Origin: an uncultured Collinsella sp.
GTDB lineage: Bacteria > Actinomycetota > Coriobacteriia > Coriobacteriales > Coriobacteriaceae
Direction: 5' to 3'
Assembly: GCA_902465015.1 (NCBI GenBank)
Contig: CABQLK010000028.1
Span: 1-27,536 of the forward strand
Length of the DNA: 27,536 nucleotides
The position numbers and the translations under genes were made by a program. Every line of letters begins with the position of its first letter. Position 1 is the first letter of the stretch. The notes under the pieces are model-generated. The model was given only the letters and a program-made list of their open reading frames with translations. It did no database searches and was not told the origin of the DNA. This document shows positions 1 to 7,185 of this stretch, piece by piece.

Positions 1-54
1 AGCACGCGGCTGTTAACCGCGCTGTTGTAGGTTCGAGTCCTACCCGGGGAGCCA
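1..54 (+). tRNA. tRNA-Asn (GTT), 5' end cut by window edge
   Basis: The 54 visible bases match, base for base, the 3' part of the complete tRNA-Asn at 89-163: part of the D arm, the anticodon arm with loop CTGTTAA, the T arm with GGTTCGAGTCC, the acceptor 3' strand and an encoded CCA. The 5' acceptor strand lies outside the window. It is the upstream member of a tandem pair separated by 34 bp. Confidence 0.93.
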
Positions 55-63
55 GAATTTCTC

Positions 64-84
64 AGCCCATTCTGCTGGGCTTTT
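64..84 (+). terminator. Short hairpin between the two tRNA-Asn genes
   Basis: AGCCCA (64-69) and TGGGCT (76-81) form a 6-bp stem with a 6-base loop, followed by a short T run. It could be a weak terminator or a processing signal in a tRNA-Asn dimer transcript. The T run is too short to be sure it terminates. Confidence 0.35.
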
Positions 85-88
85 AAAT

Positions 89-163
89 TCCTCGGTAGCT
101 CAATGGTAGAGCACGCGGCTGTTAACCGCGCTGTTGTAGGTTCGAGTCCTACCCGGGGAGCCA
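89..163 (+). tRNA. tRNA-Asn (GTT), complete
   Basis: A full cloverleaf can be drawn. The acceptor stem TCCTCGG pairs with CCGGGGA, with one T-G wobble. The anticodon stem CGCGG (114-118) pairs with CCGCG (126-130), with loop CTGTTAA and anticodon GTT at 121-123. The T arm contains GGTTCGAGTCC. The discriminator is G and the CCA end is encoded (161-163). GTT reads the Asn codons AAC and AAT. Confidence 0.97.
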
Positions 164-170
164 GGTTGTA

Positions 171-199
171 AAACCCGTCGCTTATGCGGCGGGTTTTTT
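171..199 (+). terminator. Intrinsic terminator of the tRNA-Asn pair
   Basis: An 11-bp stem (171-181 with 186-196, one G-T wobble) with loop TTAT is followed by a T run reaching 199. It starts 8 bp after the tRNA CCA end and closes the tRNA transcription unit. Confidence 0.9.
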
Positions 200-357
200 C
201 ATGCCGCGATCGATTGTGGCGAACGTTACCGTATCAACATTTCGTGTCGAGGATGTAATCCCGCGACCCACCACCTCAACATGGCGCACTCGTTGTAAAC
301 TATTGGAATGATTGCTCCCACGACATGGTGCCGCGAGCACCAGAAAAGGAGATTCTT
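200..357 (+). promoter_or_regulatory. Leader of the asp23-fakA-recG gene string
   Basis: This 158-bp gap separates the tRNA terminator from the first protein gene and must hold its promoter. A -10-like TAAACT lies at 296-301, but I find no good -35 at normal spacing. A small hairpin GGTGC/GCACC (327-331 with 337-341) sits directly before the ribosome binding site AAAAGGAG (344-351). No other gene or repeat is visible. Confidence 0.35.
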
Positions 358-714
358 GTGTCTGAGACCATTAACGGCAGCCTGAGCGTCTCGAACGACG
401 TTATTGCCGATATTGCCGGTTATGCCGCGATGACGTGCTATGGCGTCGTCGGTATGGCCGAACAGCTCCAGGGCGCCGAGAGCGTGCGCCTGCTTGCCGG
501 TCAACGCCTCCGCAAGGGCGTGCTTGTTTCCGCCGACGAGAACGGCCTCACGGTCGACCTTCACGTCGTGCTCGAGAACGGCGTCAACATGAAGTCCGTC
601 TGCCACAATCTTTCGAGCTCCGTCGCCTTCACCCTGCAGGAGATCGCCCAGATCGATCCCGCCAGCCTTAAGATCGGCATTCACATCGACGCGCTCAAGA
701 GCCGTCTGAACTAG
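358..714 (+). CDS. Asp23/Gls24 family envelope stress-response protein
   Basis: This 118-residue protein matches the small Asp23/Gls24 (YloU) family in size and layout. Family members associate with the cell envelope in Gram-positive bacteria; their exact role is unsettled. The sequence shows the family pattern: an N-terminal stretch of short strands and helix (VIADIAGYAAMTCYGVVGMA), then a strand-rich core (GLTVDLHVVLENGVNM) and a C-terminal segment with INV/IHI-like strands. No signal peptide or membrane helix is visible. The GTG start is chosen because AAAAGGAG lies 6 bases upstream; an in-frame ATG at 325 has no such site. It lies 27 bp before a fakA-like gene, the same pairing as yloU-yloV in Bacillus, which supports the family call. 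Confidence 0.88.
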   Translation: MSETINGSLSVSNDVIADIAGYAAMTCYGVVGMAEQLQGAESVRLLAGQRLRKGVLVSADENGLTVDLHVVLENGVNMKSVCHNLSSSVAFTLQEIAQIDPASLKIGIHIDALKSRLN

Positions 715-741
715 CATCCGAATACGGAGATTTCACCACTC

Positions 742-2403
742 ATGATTGCAAAGACCATTCGCACCTGTTTTCCGATCGCTGCGGCTGCCGTTTCCGAAAA
801 GGCCGAGGAGATCAACAAGCTCAACGTCTTCCCCGTACCCGACGGCGACACCGGCACCAACATGTCGCTCACGCTCGCCTCGGTGACCAAGGAGCTTTCC
901 GCACTTCCCGCCGATGCCGACATGGAGGCCATTGCCGGCGCCATCACCCACGGCTCCCTGATGGGCGCCCGCGGCAACTCCGGTGTCATTACCTCGCAGA
1001 TTCTGCGTGGCGTGGCCGAGGGTCTCGTCTCTGCCGATGAGCCCGTTACGTCCGCCAATATCGCCTTCGCCTTCCGTCGTGCCGTCAAGGTTGCTTTCCA
1101 GGCTGTTCGTAAGCCCATCGAGGGCACGATCCTCACGGTCCTGCGTGATGTTTCGACCAAGGCAGATGAGTGCGAGAAGAAGAAGTTCTCGGCCGAGGAT
1201 GCGCTCGATGCTATCGTCGTCGAGGCGTATCAGTCCGTCGCCCGCACGCCCGACCTGCTGCCCGTTCTGAAGGAGAACGGCGTGGTCGACTCCGGCGCCT
1301 TTGGCTTCGCCATCTTCCTTGAGAACTTTGTGGCTGCAGCACTTGGCCGCAGCACCGTTGTCGAGGATTTCTCCGCCACGTTTGATTCCGCTGTCTCTGC
1401 CCGCGACGCGGCCCTTGGTCGCGTTGAGATCGAGGCCAACGACGATTGGGAGGGCTCGGAGTTCCGCTACTGCAACGAGTTCCTGTTTAAGGCCGACGCC
1501 CCGTTTGACGAGGACGAGTGCCTTAAGTTCCTGGGCTCCATGGGCGACTGCGAGTTGCTCGTGGGTGCCTATCCCGACTACAAGATCCACGTGCACTCCA
1601 ACACCCCCAACCTGGTGCTCGAGCACATGCTGCAGCTTGGTCAGATCTATGAGGTCTTTATCCACAACATGGAGATGGAGGCCCACGACCGTACCGCTAA
1701 GATCCACGAGGATCAGGAGAAGGCCGCCGAGCCCGCGAAGGCCCTGGGCTTTGTCGCCGTTGCCGCCGGTTCCGGTGAGGCCGACATCCTCAAGTCCCTC
1801 GGCGTTGACGTGATCGTCTCGGGTGGCCAGACCATGAACCCCTCGACCGCCGACCTGTTGGGCGCCGTCGACCAGGTCAACGCGACCTCGGTCATCATCC
1901 TGCCCAATAACGGCAACATCCGCATGGCTGCCGAGGCCGCAGCCTCTGCCTGCACCGACAAGAAGGTCGCCGTCGTTCCCACCAAGACCGTCCCGCAGGC
2001 GTTCTCCGCGCTGTTCGCCGTCCTGCCCGATTCTGAGCTCGAGGACGCCGTTGCCGCTATGGTCGACGCCATCAGCGAGGTCCGCGATGGCGAGGTCACC
2101 CGCGCCGTGCGCGACTCCAGCGCTTCCGACGGTTCTCCGATTCACTCCGGTGACGTCATGGGTATCATCGCCGGCTCCATCGACGTGGTCGGTTCCGACG
2201 TGAAGCAGGTCACGCTCGACTGCATCAACCGCATGCAGGAGGAAGAGGAGGGCGACGCGCTGACGATTCTGGCCGGCGAGGAGCTGTCCGATGAGGCCTT
2301 CCAGGAGATCGTCGACGCTATCGAGGAGGCTCAGCCCGATCTGGAGATTGACGCCCATCGTGGCGAGCAGCCGCTCTATCCCGTGATCTTCTCGATCGAG
2401 TAG
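742..2403 (+). CDS. fakA: DAK2 domain fatty acid kinase subunit, FakA/YloV-like
   Basis: The 553-residue protein has the layout of FakA (YloV/VfrB), the ATP-binding subunit that phosphorylates fatty acids held by DegV-type FakB partners, so that exogenous fatty acids enter phospholipid synthesis through PlsX. Residues 1-200 are a DhaL-type kinase domain: the metal/ATP motif DGDTGTNM is at residues 34-41, preceded by LNVFPVP, and SLMGARGNSGVI follows near residue 75. A middle region and a DegV-like C-terminal third (LGVDVIVSGGQTMNPST, ILPNNGNI) complete the family architecture. The length matches the usual ~550 residues. A CGGAG-like site precedes the ATG by about 12 bases. plsX lies in the same gene string, which fits the pathway. 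No FakB (DegV) gene is in the window. The kinase activity is inferred from family membership. Confidence 0.88.
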   Translation: MIAKTIRTCFPIAAAAVSEKAEEINKLNVFPVPDGDTGTNMSLTLASVTKELSALPADADMEAIAGAITHGSLMGARGNSGVITSQILRGVAEGLVSADEPVTSANIAFAFRRAVKVAFQAVRKPIEGTILTVLRDVSTKADECEKKKFSAEDALDAIVVEAYQSVARTPDLLPVLKENGVVDSGAFGFAIFLENFVAAALGRSTVVEDFSATFDSAVSARDAALGRVEIEANDDWEGSEFRYCNEFLFKADAPFDEDECLKFLGSMGDCELLVGAYPDYKIHVHSNTPNLVLEHMLQLGQIYEVFIHNMEMEAHDRTAKIHEDQEKAAEPAKALGFVAVAAGSGEADILKSLGVDVIVSGGQTMNPSTADLLGAVDQVNATSVIILPNNGNIRMAAEAAASACTDKKVAVVPTKTVPQAFSALFAVLPDSELEDAVAAMVDAISEVRDGEVTRAVRDSSASDGSPIHSGDVMGIIAGSIDVVGSDVKQVTLDCINRMQEEEEGDALTILAGEELSDEAFQEIVDAIEEAQPDLEIDAHRGEQPLYPVIFSIE

Positions 2404-2413
2404 GCAACTGCCC

Positions 2414-4591
2414 ATGTCCGAGCTGTGCTCCGTGCCGCGCGTCTCGGAGCGCTTTGCCCAGAGCAATGCGCTCGACGAGGATATCGCGCGACTCAAATAT
2501 GTTTCGGGTAAACGTGAGGAGGCCCTTCGCCGTCTGGGAATTCGGACGGTGGGGGACCTCCTTCTCCATATCCCTCATCGATACCTCGACTTTACCCGTT
2601 CTTGGTCTATCGAGATGGCGCCCATCGGTACCGTGTGCACCATCATCGCCACGGTCGACCGTATCGTCCAAAAGCAGCCGCGTCCGCGCATGCAGGTGAC
2701 CGAGGTCTCACTCGTTGACGAGACGGGCGTGCTGCAGGTCGCCTTTTTCCGCCAGCCCTGGATTGCCCAGCAGCTTAAGCAGGGCGACCGCCTGGCCGTG
2801 ATGGGCAAGGTTGAGTTTGCCTACGGTTTTAAGCAGATGGCCTCGCCGCACTTTGAAAAGCTCGAGGAAGGGCGTGCCGCGGGCACTATCCTGCCGGTCC
2901 ATTACGTGAGTGATGGCGTAAGCCAGGCGTGGATGCGCCGCATCGTAAGCGGCGCGCTCGAGGTCGTCGGCAATCCCTTTGATCCCATTCCGGCACGCTT
3001 ACGCGTTAAGCGTCGCCTGATGAGCAATGCCCGCGCGCTTCGATCGATCCACTTTCCCTCGAGCATGGCAGAGCGCGATATCGCGCGCGCACGGCTTGCC
3101 TACGAGGAGTGCCTCTACCTGCAGCTGGCGCTGCGCCTGCGCAACGACGGCGGCCTGGTCGATGTGGTGCCCTATGCCCACACCGCGGGCGAGCACCTGG
3201 CCGTGCTCAAGCAAGCCCTGCCGTTTTCGCTGAGCGACGAGCAGGAGGCCGCGTTCCAAGACATCCTGCATGATATGTGCGATGGCGGGCGGGTGATGAA
3301 CCGGCTGCTGCTGGGCGATGTCGGTACCGGCAAGACCGCCGTTGCTGCCTGCGCGCTGGCTGTGGCTGCCGATAGCGGTACCCAGGCCTGCGTTATGGCG
3401 CCCACGGGCGTGCTGGCGCGTCAATATGCCGATAAGACCGGCCCTCTACTCTCGCAGGCCAGCATGTCCTGGGCGCTTCTGACGGGCGCCACGCCGGCCG
3501 CAGAGCGCGAGCGCATCCATGCCCAGCTGGAATCGGGCGAGCTTGACGTGCTCTTTGGCACCCATGCGGTGCTTTCGGATGACGTTGCGTTCAAGCATCT
3601 GTCGCTCGTGGTCATCGACGAGCAGCACCGCTTTGGCGTAGGCCAGCGTAACGCCCTGCGTGCCAAGGGTCCCGGTGCGGACCTGCTCGTTATGACGGCA
3701 ACGCCCATCCCGCGTACGCTGGCGCTTTCGGTCTACGGCGATCTGGACACGAGCATCATCCGCCATCGGCCCGTCCCTGGCGCTGGCGTGACGACACGCG
3801 TGCTCACCGAGTCGAGCCGCGACCTCGCCTATGGCGCCATCCGCGAGGCGCATGAAAAGGGTCAGCAGGCCTACGTGATTTGCCCGCTCGTGGAGCCGAG
3901 TGACTCGGCCGATGAGCTGGAAGACGTGCCCGGTATCGCCCGCGACGACGAGGGCCGCGTGACGGTCCCCGTGCCGCTGCACGATACGGCGACCGAGCTC
4001 GACCGCCTGCGCCTGGCGTTGCCGGGACTTACCATCGAGCGCCTTTACGGCCGCATGCCGGCGGGGGAGAAGGACCGCGTGATCGATGCCTTCAAGCGCG
4101 GCGAGATCGACGTGCTCGTATCGACCACGGTGGTCGAGGTGGGTGTCGACGTGCCCAACGCCACCGTCATGGTCATCGAGAACGGTGAGCGCTTTGGCTT
4201 GGCGGCCCTGCACCAGCTGCGCGGTCGTGTGGGCCGCGGTAGCGAGTCGGGTACCTGCCTGGTCATGACGCACTCCAAGGGCAACGGCGGCGCGTCGGCA
4301 GCACAAGATCGCCTGCAATCGCTCGAAAAAACTTCGGATGGTTTTACGCTTGCCCAGATGGACCTGCGTCTGCGCCACGAGGGCGAAATCCTGGGTTACC
4401 GTCAGCACGGCGGCGTGACCTTGCGCTTTGTGGACCTGGACGCCGATGAGGACCTTATCGAATGGGCCCATTTGGACGCGGTCGAGCTCTTGCGGTATGC
4501 TAGTACACTTGACTCCGTGGCGACGCGCCCCCTGCGCGACGCGGTCGCCATGCGTTATCGACATATCTTTAAGGAGGTCAGCGGAGGATGA
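2414..4591 (+). CDS. recG: ATP-dependent DNA helicase RecG
   Basis: RecG is a superfamily 2 helicase that remodels stalled replication forks and branch-migrates Holliday junctions. The 725-residue product has the N-terminal wedge/OB domain (VSGKREEALRRLGI, LLLHIPHRYLDF), Walker A GDVGTGKT near residue 300, the DEQH box of motif II near residue 400, TATPIPRTLALSVYGD (motif III), and motif VI QLRGRVGRG near residue 600. It is slightly longer than E. coli RecG (693 residues), with an acidic insertion around SDSADELEDVPG between motifs III and VI. It starts 10 bp after fakA with no strong ribosome binding site, suggesting translational coupling, and its TGA stop overlaps the rsmD ATG (ATGA). Confidence 0.96.
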   Translation: MSELCSVPRVSERFAQSNALDEDIARLKYVSGKREEALRRLGIRTVGDLLLHIPHRYLDFTRSWSIEMAPIGTVCTIIATVDRIVQKQPRPRMQVTEVSLVDETGVLQVAFFRQPWIAQQLKQGDRLAVMGKVEFAYGFKQMASPHFEKLEEGRAAGTILPVHYVSDGVSQAWMRRIVSGALEVVGNPFDPIPARLRVKRRLMSNARALRSIHFPSSMAERDIARARLAYEECLYLQLALRLRNDGGLVDVVPYAHTAGEHLAVLKQALPFSLSDEQEAAFQDILHDMCDGGRVMNRLLLGDVGTGKTAVAACALAVAADSGTQACVMAPTGVLARQYADKTGPLLSQASMSWALLTGATPAAERERIHAQLESGELDVLFGTHAVLSDDVAFKHLSLVVIDEQHRFGVGQRNALRAKGPGADLLVMTATPIPRTLALSVYGDLDTSIIRHRPVPGAGVTTRVLTESSRDLAYGAIREAHEKGQQAYVICPLVEPSDSADELEDVPGIARDDEGRVTVPVPLHDTATELDRLRLALPGLTIERLYGRMPAGEKDRVIDAFKRGEIDVLVSTTVVEVGVDVPNATVMVIENGERFGLAALHQLRGRVGRGSESGTCLVMTHSKGNGGASAAQDRLQSLEKTSDGFTLAQMDLRLRHEGEILGYRQHGGVTLRFVDLDADEDLIEWAHLDAVELLRYASTLDSVATRPLRDAVAMRYRHIFKEVSGG

Positions 4592-5244
4592 GAATCATCG
4601 GCGGCGAATGGCGCGGTCGTAAGATCGAGGAGCCCCGTGGTCGCGATGTCACCCGCCCCACGACTGATCGCGTGCGCGAGTCGTGCGCATCTATGGTCAT
4701 GTCGGCATTCGACTTCGATCTGGACGAGGTCCGCGTGCTGGACGCCTTTGGCGGCTCCGGTGCCTTAGGGTTAGAGATGCTCTCTCGTGGGGCCCGCTCG
4801 CTCACGACGTTTGAGATCGATCGCAACGCCGCGCGGCTCATTACCAAGAATATCGAGTCGCTCTGCCGCGACCGTGCGCGTTGGCGCGTGGTCACGGGCG
4901 ACATGCTGGCGAGTGCCTCGCGCGGTCGTGTAACGGGCGGCCCCTTTGATCTGGTCCTGCTCGACCCGCCCTATGCTTTTGGTGCCGAGCCGGTCGAGGA
5001 ACTGCTGCAGAACCTGGCTCAGCAGGGTTTACTTGCACCTGGCGCTTACGCCTTGTTTGAGCATGCCGCTGCCGATGCGGGCGCGCATCCGGCAGGCTTT
5101 GAGACTGTACGTGAGAAGCGCTACGGCATTACCTCGGTCGACCTGCTTCGTTGGGTCGGCGATAACGATGGCGAGGGCGATAACGCCGGCACCGATGCTG
5201 ACAACAACGATGCCACGACGTTTCAGGAGGATGCTCATGAGTGA
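4588..5244 (+). CDS. rsmD: 16S rRNA (guanine966-N2)-methyltransferase RsmD
   Basis: RsmD uses S-adenosylmethionine to methylate G966 of 16S rRNA during small-subunit assembly. The 218-residue protein opens with MRIIGGEWRGRKI and RPTTDRVRES, typical of the family. It carries the SAM-binding loop LDAFGGSGALGLEMLSRGA (from about residue 50) and the catalytic LLDPPYAF near residue 126. The last ~30 residues are a low-complexity acidic tail rich in D, N, G and E that goes beyond the usual ~185-residue family length. The start overlaps the recG stop by 4 bp, with GCGGAGG just upstream. Its end overlaps the coaD start by 8 bp. Pairing of rsmD with coaD is common in Gram-positive bacteria. Confidence 0.95.
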   Translation: MRIIGGEWRGRKIEEPRGRDVTRPTTDRVRESCASMVMSAFDFDLDEVRVLDAFGGSGALGLEMLSRGARSLTTFEIDRNAARLITKNIESLCRDRARWRVVTGDMLASASRGRVTGGPFDLVLLDPPYAFGAEPVEELLQNLAQQGLLAPGAYALFEHAAADAGAHPAGFETVREKRYGITSVDLLRWVGDNDGEGDNAGTDADNNDATTFQEDAHE

Positions 5245-5734
5245 CACCATCAACCGCGTGATCGTCCCGGGCACCTTCGATCCCATCACGTTTGGCCATA
5301 TCGATGTGATCCGCCGCGCCCGCCGCATCTTTCCCAGCGTGATCGTCGCTGTTGCCGAGTCGCAGGGTAAAAATGGTGTGGGCACCACGTTTACGCTCGA
5401 TGAGCGCGTGGCGCTGGCCCGCGAGGCGCTCGGCGATATCGACGGCGTCGAGGTCCTGCCCTTTACCGGCCTCTTGGTCGACTTCGCTCGCGAGCAGGGG
5501 GCGGGGGCCGTGGTCAAGGGCCTGCGCGCCATGACCGACTTTGAGTACGAGCTGCAGCAGGCCGACCTCAACTATCGCCTGGATAACGAGCTGGAGTCCA
5601 TCTTTGTCATGAGCGCGCCGCAGTACGGCTATATCTCGAGCTCGGTTGTTCGCCAGATCGCCTCGCTCGGTAGTGACGTATCGACGTTTGTCCCGCCCAA
5701 CGTGGTCGAAGCGCTCAAACATCGCTTTTCATGA
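5237..5734 (+). CDS. coaD: Phosphopantetheine adenylyltransferase (CoaD)
   Basis: CoaD transfers AMP from ATP to 4'-phosphopantetheine, the penultimate step of coenzyme A synthesis. The 165-residue product matches the usual ~160 residues. The nucleotidyltransferase signature is clear: VPGTFDPITFGH near the N-terminus with T18-x-G-H21, and YISSSVVRQIA, the ISSTxxR-like motif, near residue 130. KGLRAMTDFEYELQQA is also characteristic. The ATG at 5237 is chosen because CAGGAGG (5224-5230) lies 6 bases upstream; the frame stays open further upstream but that part only shadows rsmD. It overlaps rsmD by 8 bp. CoA supplies the phosphopantetheine arm of the ACP encoded downstream. Confidence 0.96.
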   Translation: MSDTINRVIVPGTFDPITFGHIDVIRRARRIFPSVIVAVAESQGKNGVGTTFTLDERVALAREALGDIDGVEVLPFTGLLVDFAREQGAGAVVKGLRAMTDFEYELQQADLNYRLDNELESIFVMSAPQYGYISSSVVRQIASLGSDVSTFVPPNVVEALKHRFS

Positions 5735-5758
5735 CGTTTCTTATTGCCTGGTGGCATG

Positions 5759-5767
5759 TGGTAAACT
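5759..5767 (+). promoter_or_regulatory. Candidate extended -10 promoter for the 5803 gene
   Basis: TGG followed by TAAACT fits an extended -10 (TGn-TAnnnT) in the 68-bp gap after coaD. TTGCCT at 5744-5749 is too close for a standard -35. It would start a transcript about 30 bases before the next gene. Confidence 0.4.
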
Positions 5768-5802
5768 AGCACGATGATATGTTACCTATGAAAGGAGACC
5801 GG

Positions 5803-6300
5803 ATGCCGGGCGAGAATTTTCCTGGCGATAGGATCGTCAGCTTGGTCGATGAGCTCGAAGGGCTGATCGAGGAAGCCAAGCCGCCTTTCGGCAAGAACGC
5901 TCAGTTCAAGGTCATCGACGCCGACGTGTTCTTCAACATCCTCGACGAGATCCGCATGAGCTATCCCGAGGAGTGGCAGAAGTCCCGCCGTATCCTTAAG
6001 GAGCGCGAGGAGCTCATGGCTTCCGCCGCCGCTCAGGCCGATTCCATCATCGCCGACGCTCAGCAGCAGGCCCTCACCATTGCCGGTGAGCAGGAGATCG
6101 TCCGCCTTGCGCAGCAGCAGGCCGACGACATCCGCGATCGTGCCCAGCAGTACGAGCGCGAGACGCGTTATGCTGCCGAGGACTATGCAGAGCAGGTCTT
6201 TACGCACCTGGAGGAGAACCTCAAGAGCCTGACCGGCACCGTTACCCGTTGCCGTCAGCAGCTCAACGAGGGTGCCGCCCAACAGAATGGTCAGTGGTAA
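5803..6300 (+). CDS. Coiled-coil protein of unknown function
   Basis: I do not recognise a named family with confidence. The 165-residue protein has a short N-terminal part (VSLVDELEGLIEEAKPPFG, then FKVIDADVFFNILDEIRMSYPEEW) and a long charged, Ala/Gln-rich helix from about residue 60 to 150, predicted coiled coil, with a Gln-rich end. Such proteins are often annotated as ATP synthase subunit B/H-like or DivIVA-like because of the helix alone. There is no signal peptide, membrane span or catalytic motif. The third of three in-frame ATGs (5779, 5788, 5803) is chosen because AAAGGAG (5791-5797) is correctly placed only for it. Its stop shares a base with the next start (TAATG), so it is probably coupled to the DUF177 gene. 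The DILDEIR-like motif followed by coiled coil would suit a scaffold role, but that is a guess. Confidence 0.8.
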   Translation: MPGENFPGDRIVSLVDELEGLIEEAKPPFGKNAQFKVIDADVFFNILDEIRMSYPEEWQKSRRILKEREELMASAAAQADSIIADAQQQALTIAGEQEIVRLAQQQADDIRDRAQQYERETRYAAEDYAEQVFTHLEENLKSLTGTVTRCRQQLNEGAAQQNGQW

Positions 6301-6854
6301 TGGCTGAGTTCCCGAGCGTTACCGTCGATCTTTCCGAGCAGCTCGAGTTTCCTGGAGATTCGTATCCGCTGACCGGTAAGGTCGATGTCGCCACCTACAC
6401 GGTGGGCGAGAAGGAGTACCAGCTTCAGGACGGCATCGACTACGACGTTGTCTTTACCAATGCCGGTACCGGTGTCTTGCTCACGGGCATGGTCCGCGCG
6501 CACGCCACCGGCGAGTGCGACCGTTGCCTGGAGCCCGCCTCGTTTGATATCGCCGGCGAGATCGAGGAGTTCTACCTCTTTGAGGAGCCCGAGGATCCCG
6601 AGGCCTACGAGGACGGCTACGAGCTCCTGGGTGAGGACCGTCTAGTCGATCTGGGTGAGCCCATCAATGACGCGGTCGTTATGGACACGCCGTTTGTAGT
6701 GCTCTGCAAGCCCGATTGCCGCGGTCTGTGCCCCACATGCGGTTGCAATCTCAACGTCGAGCAATGCGATTGTGCCGCCCAGGCAGAGGCGGAATGGGCC
6801 GCTGCCACGGAAAATCCATTTGCAGCATTGAAGAATCTCAAGCTCGATGAGTAA
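6300..6854 (+). CDS. DUF177 (YceD family) protein with zinc-finger-like cysteines
   Basis: The 184-residue product is a DUF177/YceD family member. In bacteria and plant plastids this family is encoded next to or functionally linked with L32 (rpmF), and the plant homologue acts in 23S rRNA accumulation. Two cysteine clusters are visible: CDRC at residues 73-76, and C136, C140, C144, C147 and C149 in CKPDCRGLCPTCGCNLN, which could bind zinc. The middle is strongly acidic (EEPEDPEAYEDGYELLGED). The start overlaps the previous stop in TAATG without a clear Shine-Dalgarno, which indicates coupling. rpmF follows 64 bp downstream, the classic neighbour. Role in ribosome assembly is inferred from family and context. 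Confidence 0.9.
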   Translation: MAEFPSVTVDLSEQLEFPGDSYPLTGKVDVATYTVGEKEYQLQDGIDYDVVFTNAGTGVLLTGMVRAHATGECDRCLEPASFDIAGEIEEFYLFEEPEDPEAYEDGYELLGEDRLVDLGEPINDAVVMDTPFVVLCKPDCRGLCPTCGCNLNVEQCDCAAQAEAEWAAATENPFAALKNLKLDE

Positions 6855-6859
6855 AACTG

Positions 6860-6868
6860 TGGTAGTAT
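6860..6868 (+). promoter_or_regulatory. Candidate extended -10 promoter for rpmF
   Basis: TGG followed by TAGTAT fits TGn-TAnnnT just after the DUF177 stop and about 50 bases before rpmF. No convincing -35 is present. It could give rpmF extra transcription relative to the genes upstream. Confidence 0.4.
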
Positions 6869-6918
6869 CGCTACTTGCGCGTAATCGCCACACTGGATAG
6901 TTCATAAGGAAGGTCACT

Positions 6919-7098
6919 ATGCCCGTACCTAAACAAAAGCAGGGTCGTATCCGCACTCACACCCGTCGTTCCGCCAACATGAAGATCTCGGCTGCGGCTC
7001 AGTCCACGTGCCCCCGTTGCGGCGCTGTCAAGCTTCCGCACCACGTGTGCCCCAGCTGCGGTTTCTACAAGGACCGCGAGGTTATCGTTACCGAGTAA
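6919..7098 (+). CDS. rpmF: 50S ribosomal protein L32
   Basis: This 59-codon gene encodes ribosomal protein L32 of the large subunit. It begins MPVPKQKQGRIRTHTRRSAN, matching the conserved MAVPKxKxSKxRxxxRRxxx start of the family, and has the zinc-ribbon cysteine pairs C31-x-x-C34 and C44-x-x-C47 (CPRC, CPSCG) typical of the C+ form of L32. The end is YKDREVIVTE. AAGGAAGG (6907-6914 region) provides a ribosome binding site. It follows a DUF177 gene, the standard arrangement. The retained four-cysteine form implies zinc dependence, and a zinc-free paralogue could exist elsewhere. Confidence 0.97.
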   Translation: MPVPKQKQGRIRTHTRRSANMKISAAAQSTCPRCGAVKLPHHVCPSCGFYKDREVIVTE

Positions 7099-7101
7099 CG
7101 G

Positions 7102-7107
7102 TATACT
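7102..7107 (+). promoter_or_regulatory. Candidate -10 (TATACT) ahead of plsX
   Basis: TATACT directly follows the rpmF stop. It has a near-consensus -10 but no clear -35 and no extended -10 TG. A start near 7114 would give a ~70-base leader holding two hairpins before plsX. Confidence 0.35.
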
Positions 7108-7121
7108 CTGGATGCGATGCC

Positions 7122-7168
7122 GTTCCAAATGGAACCACAATGGCCGGCTCAATGAGTCGGCCATTTTT
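7122..7168 (+). terminator. Two hairpins, the second a terminator, between rpmF and plsX
   Basis: A small hairpin GTTCC/GGAAC (7122-7126 with 7131-7135) precedes an 11-bp stem (7139-7149 with 7155-7165, one G-T wobble, loop CAATG) that runs into a T tract ending at 7168. The second has the form of an intrinsic terminator. It ends only 4 bases before the plsX ribosome binding site, so plsX transcripts from any upstream promoter must pass through it. Confidence 0.75.
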
Positions 7169-7185
7169 GTATAAGGAGCATGTAT

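Noticed and set aside
64..163. Tandem tRNA-Asn genes as an attachment site
   Set aside because: Identical tRNA copies can mark integration, but there is no integrase or foreign DNA between them, and the 34-bp spacer is too short. Simple gene duplication is enough.
733..2496. 587-codon open frame on the minus strand opposite fakA
   Set aside because: Same high-GC shadow effect; no domain, no ribosome binding site, and fully covered by fakA.
3446..4564. 372-codon minus-strand open frame opposite recG
   Set aside because: Shadow of recG; no recognisable motif.
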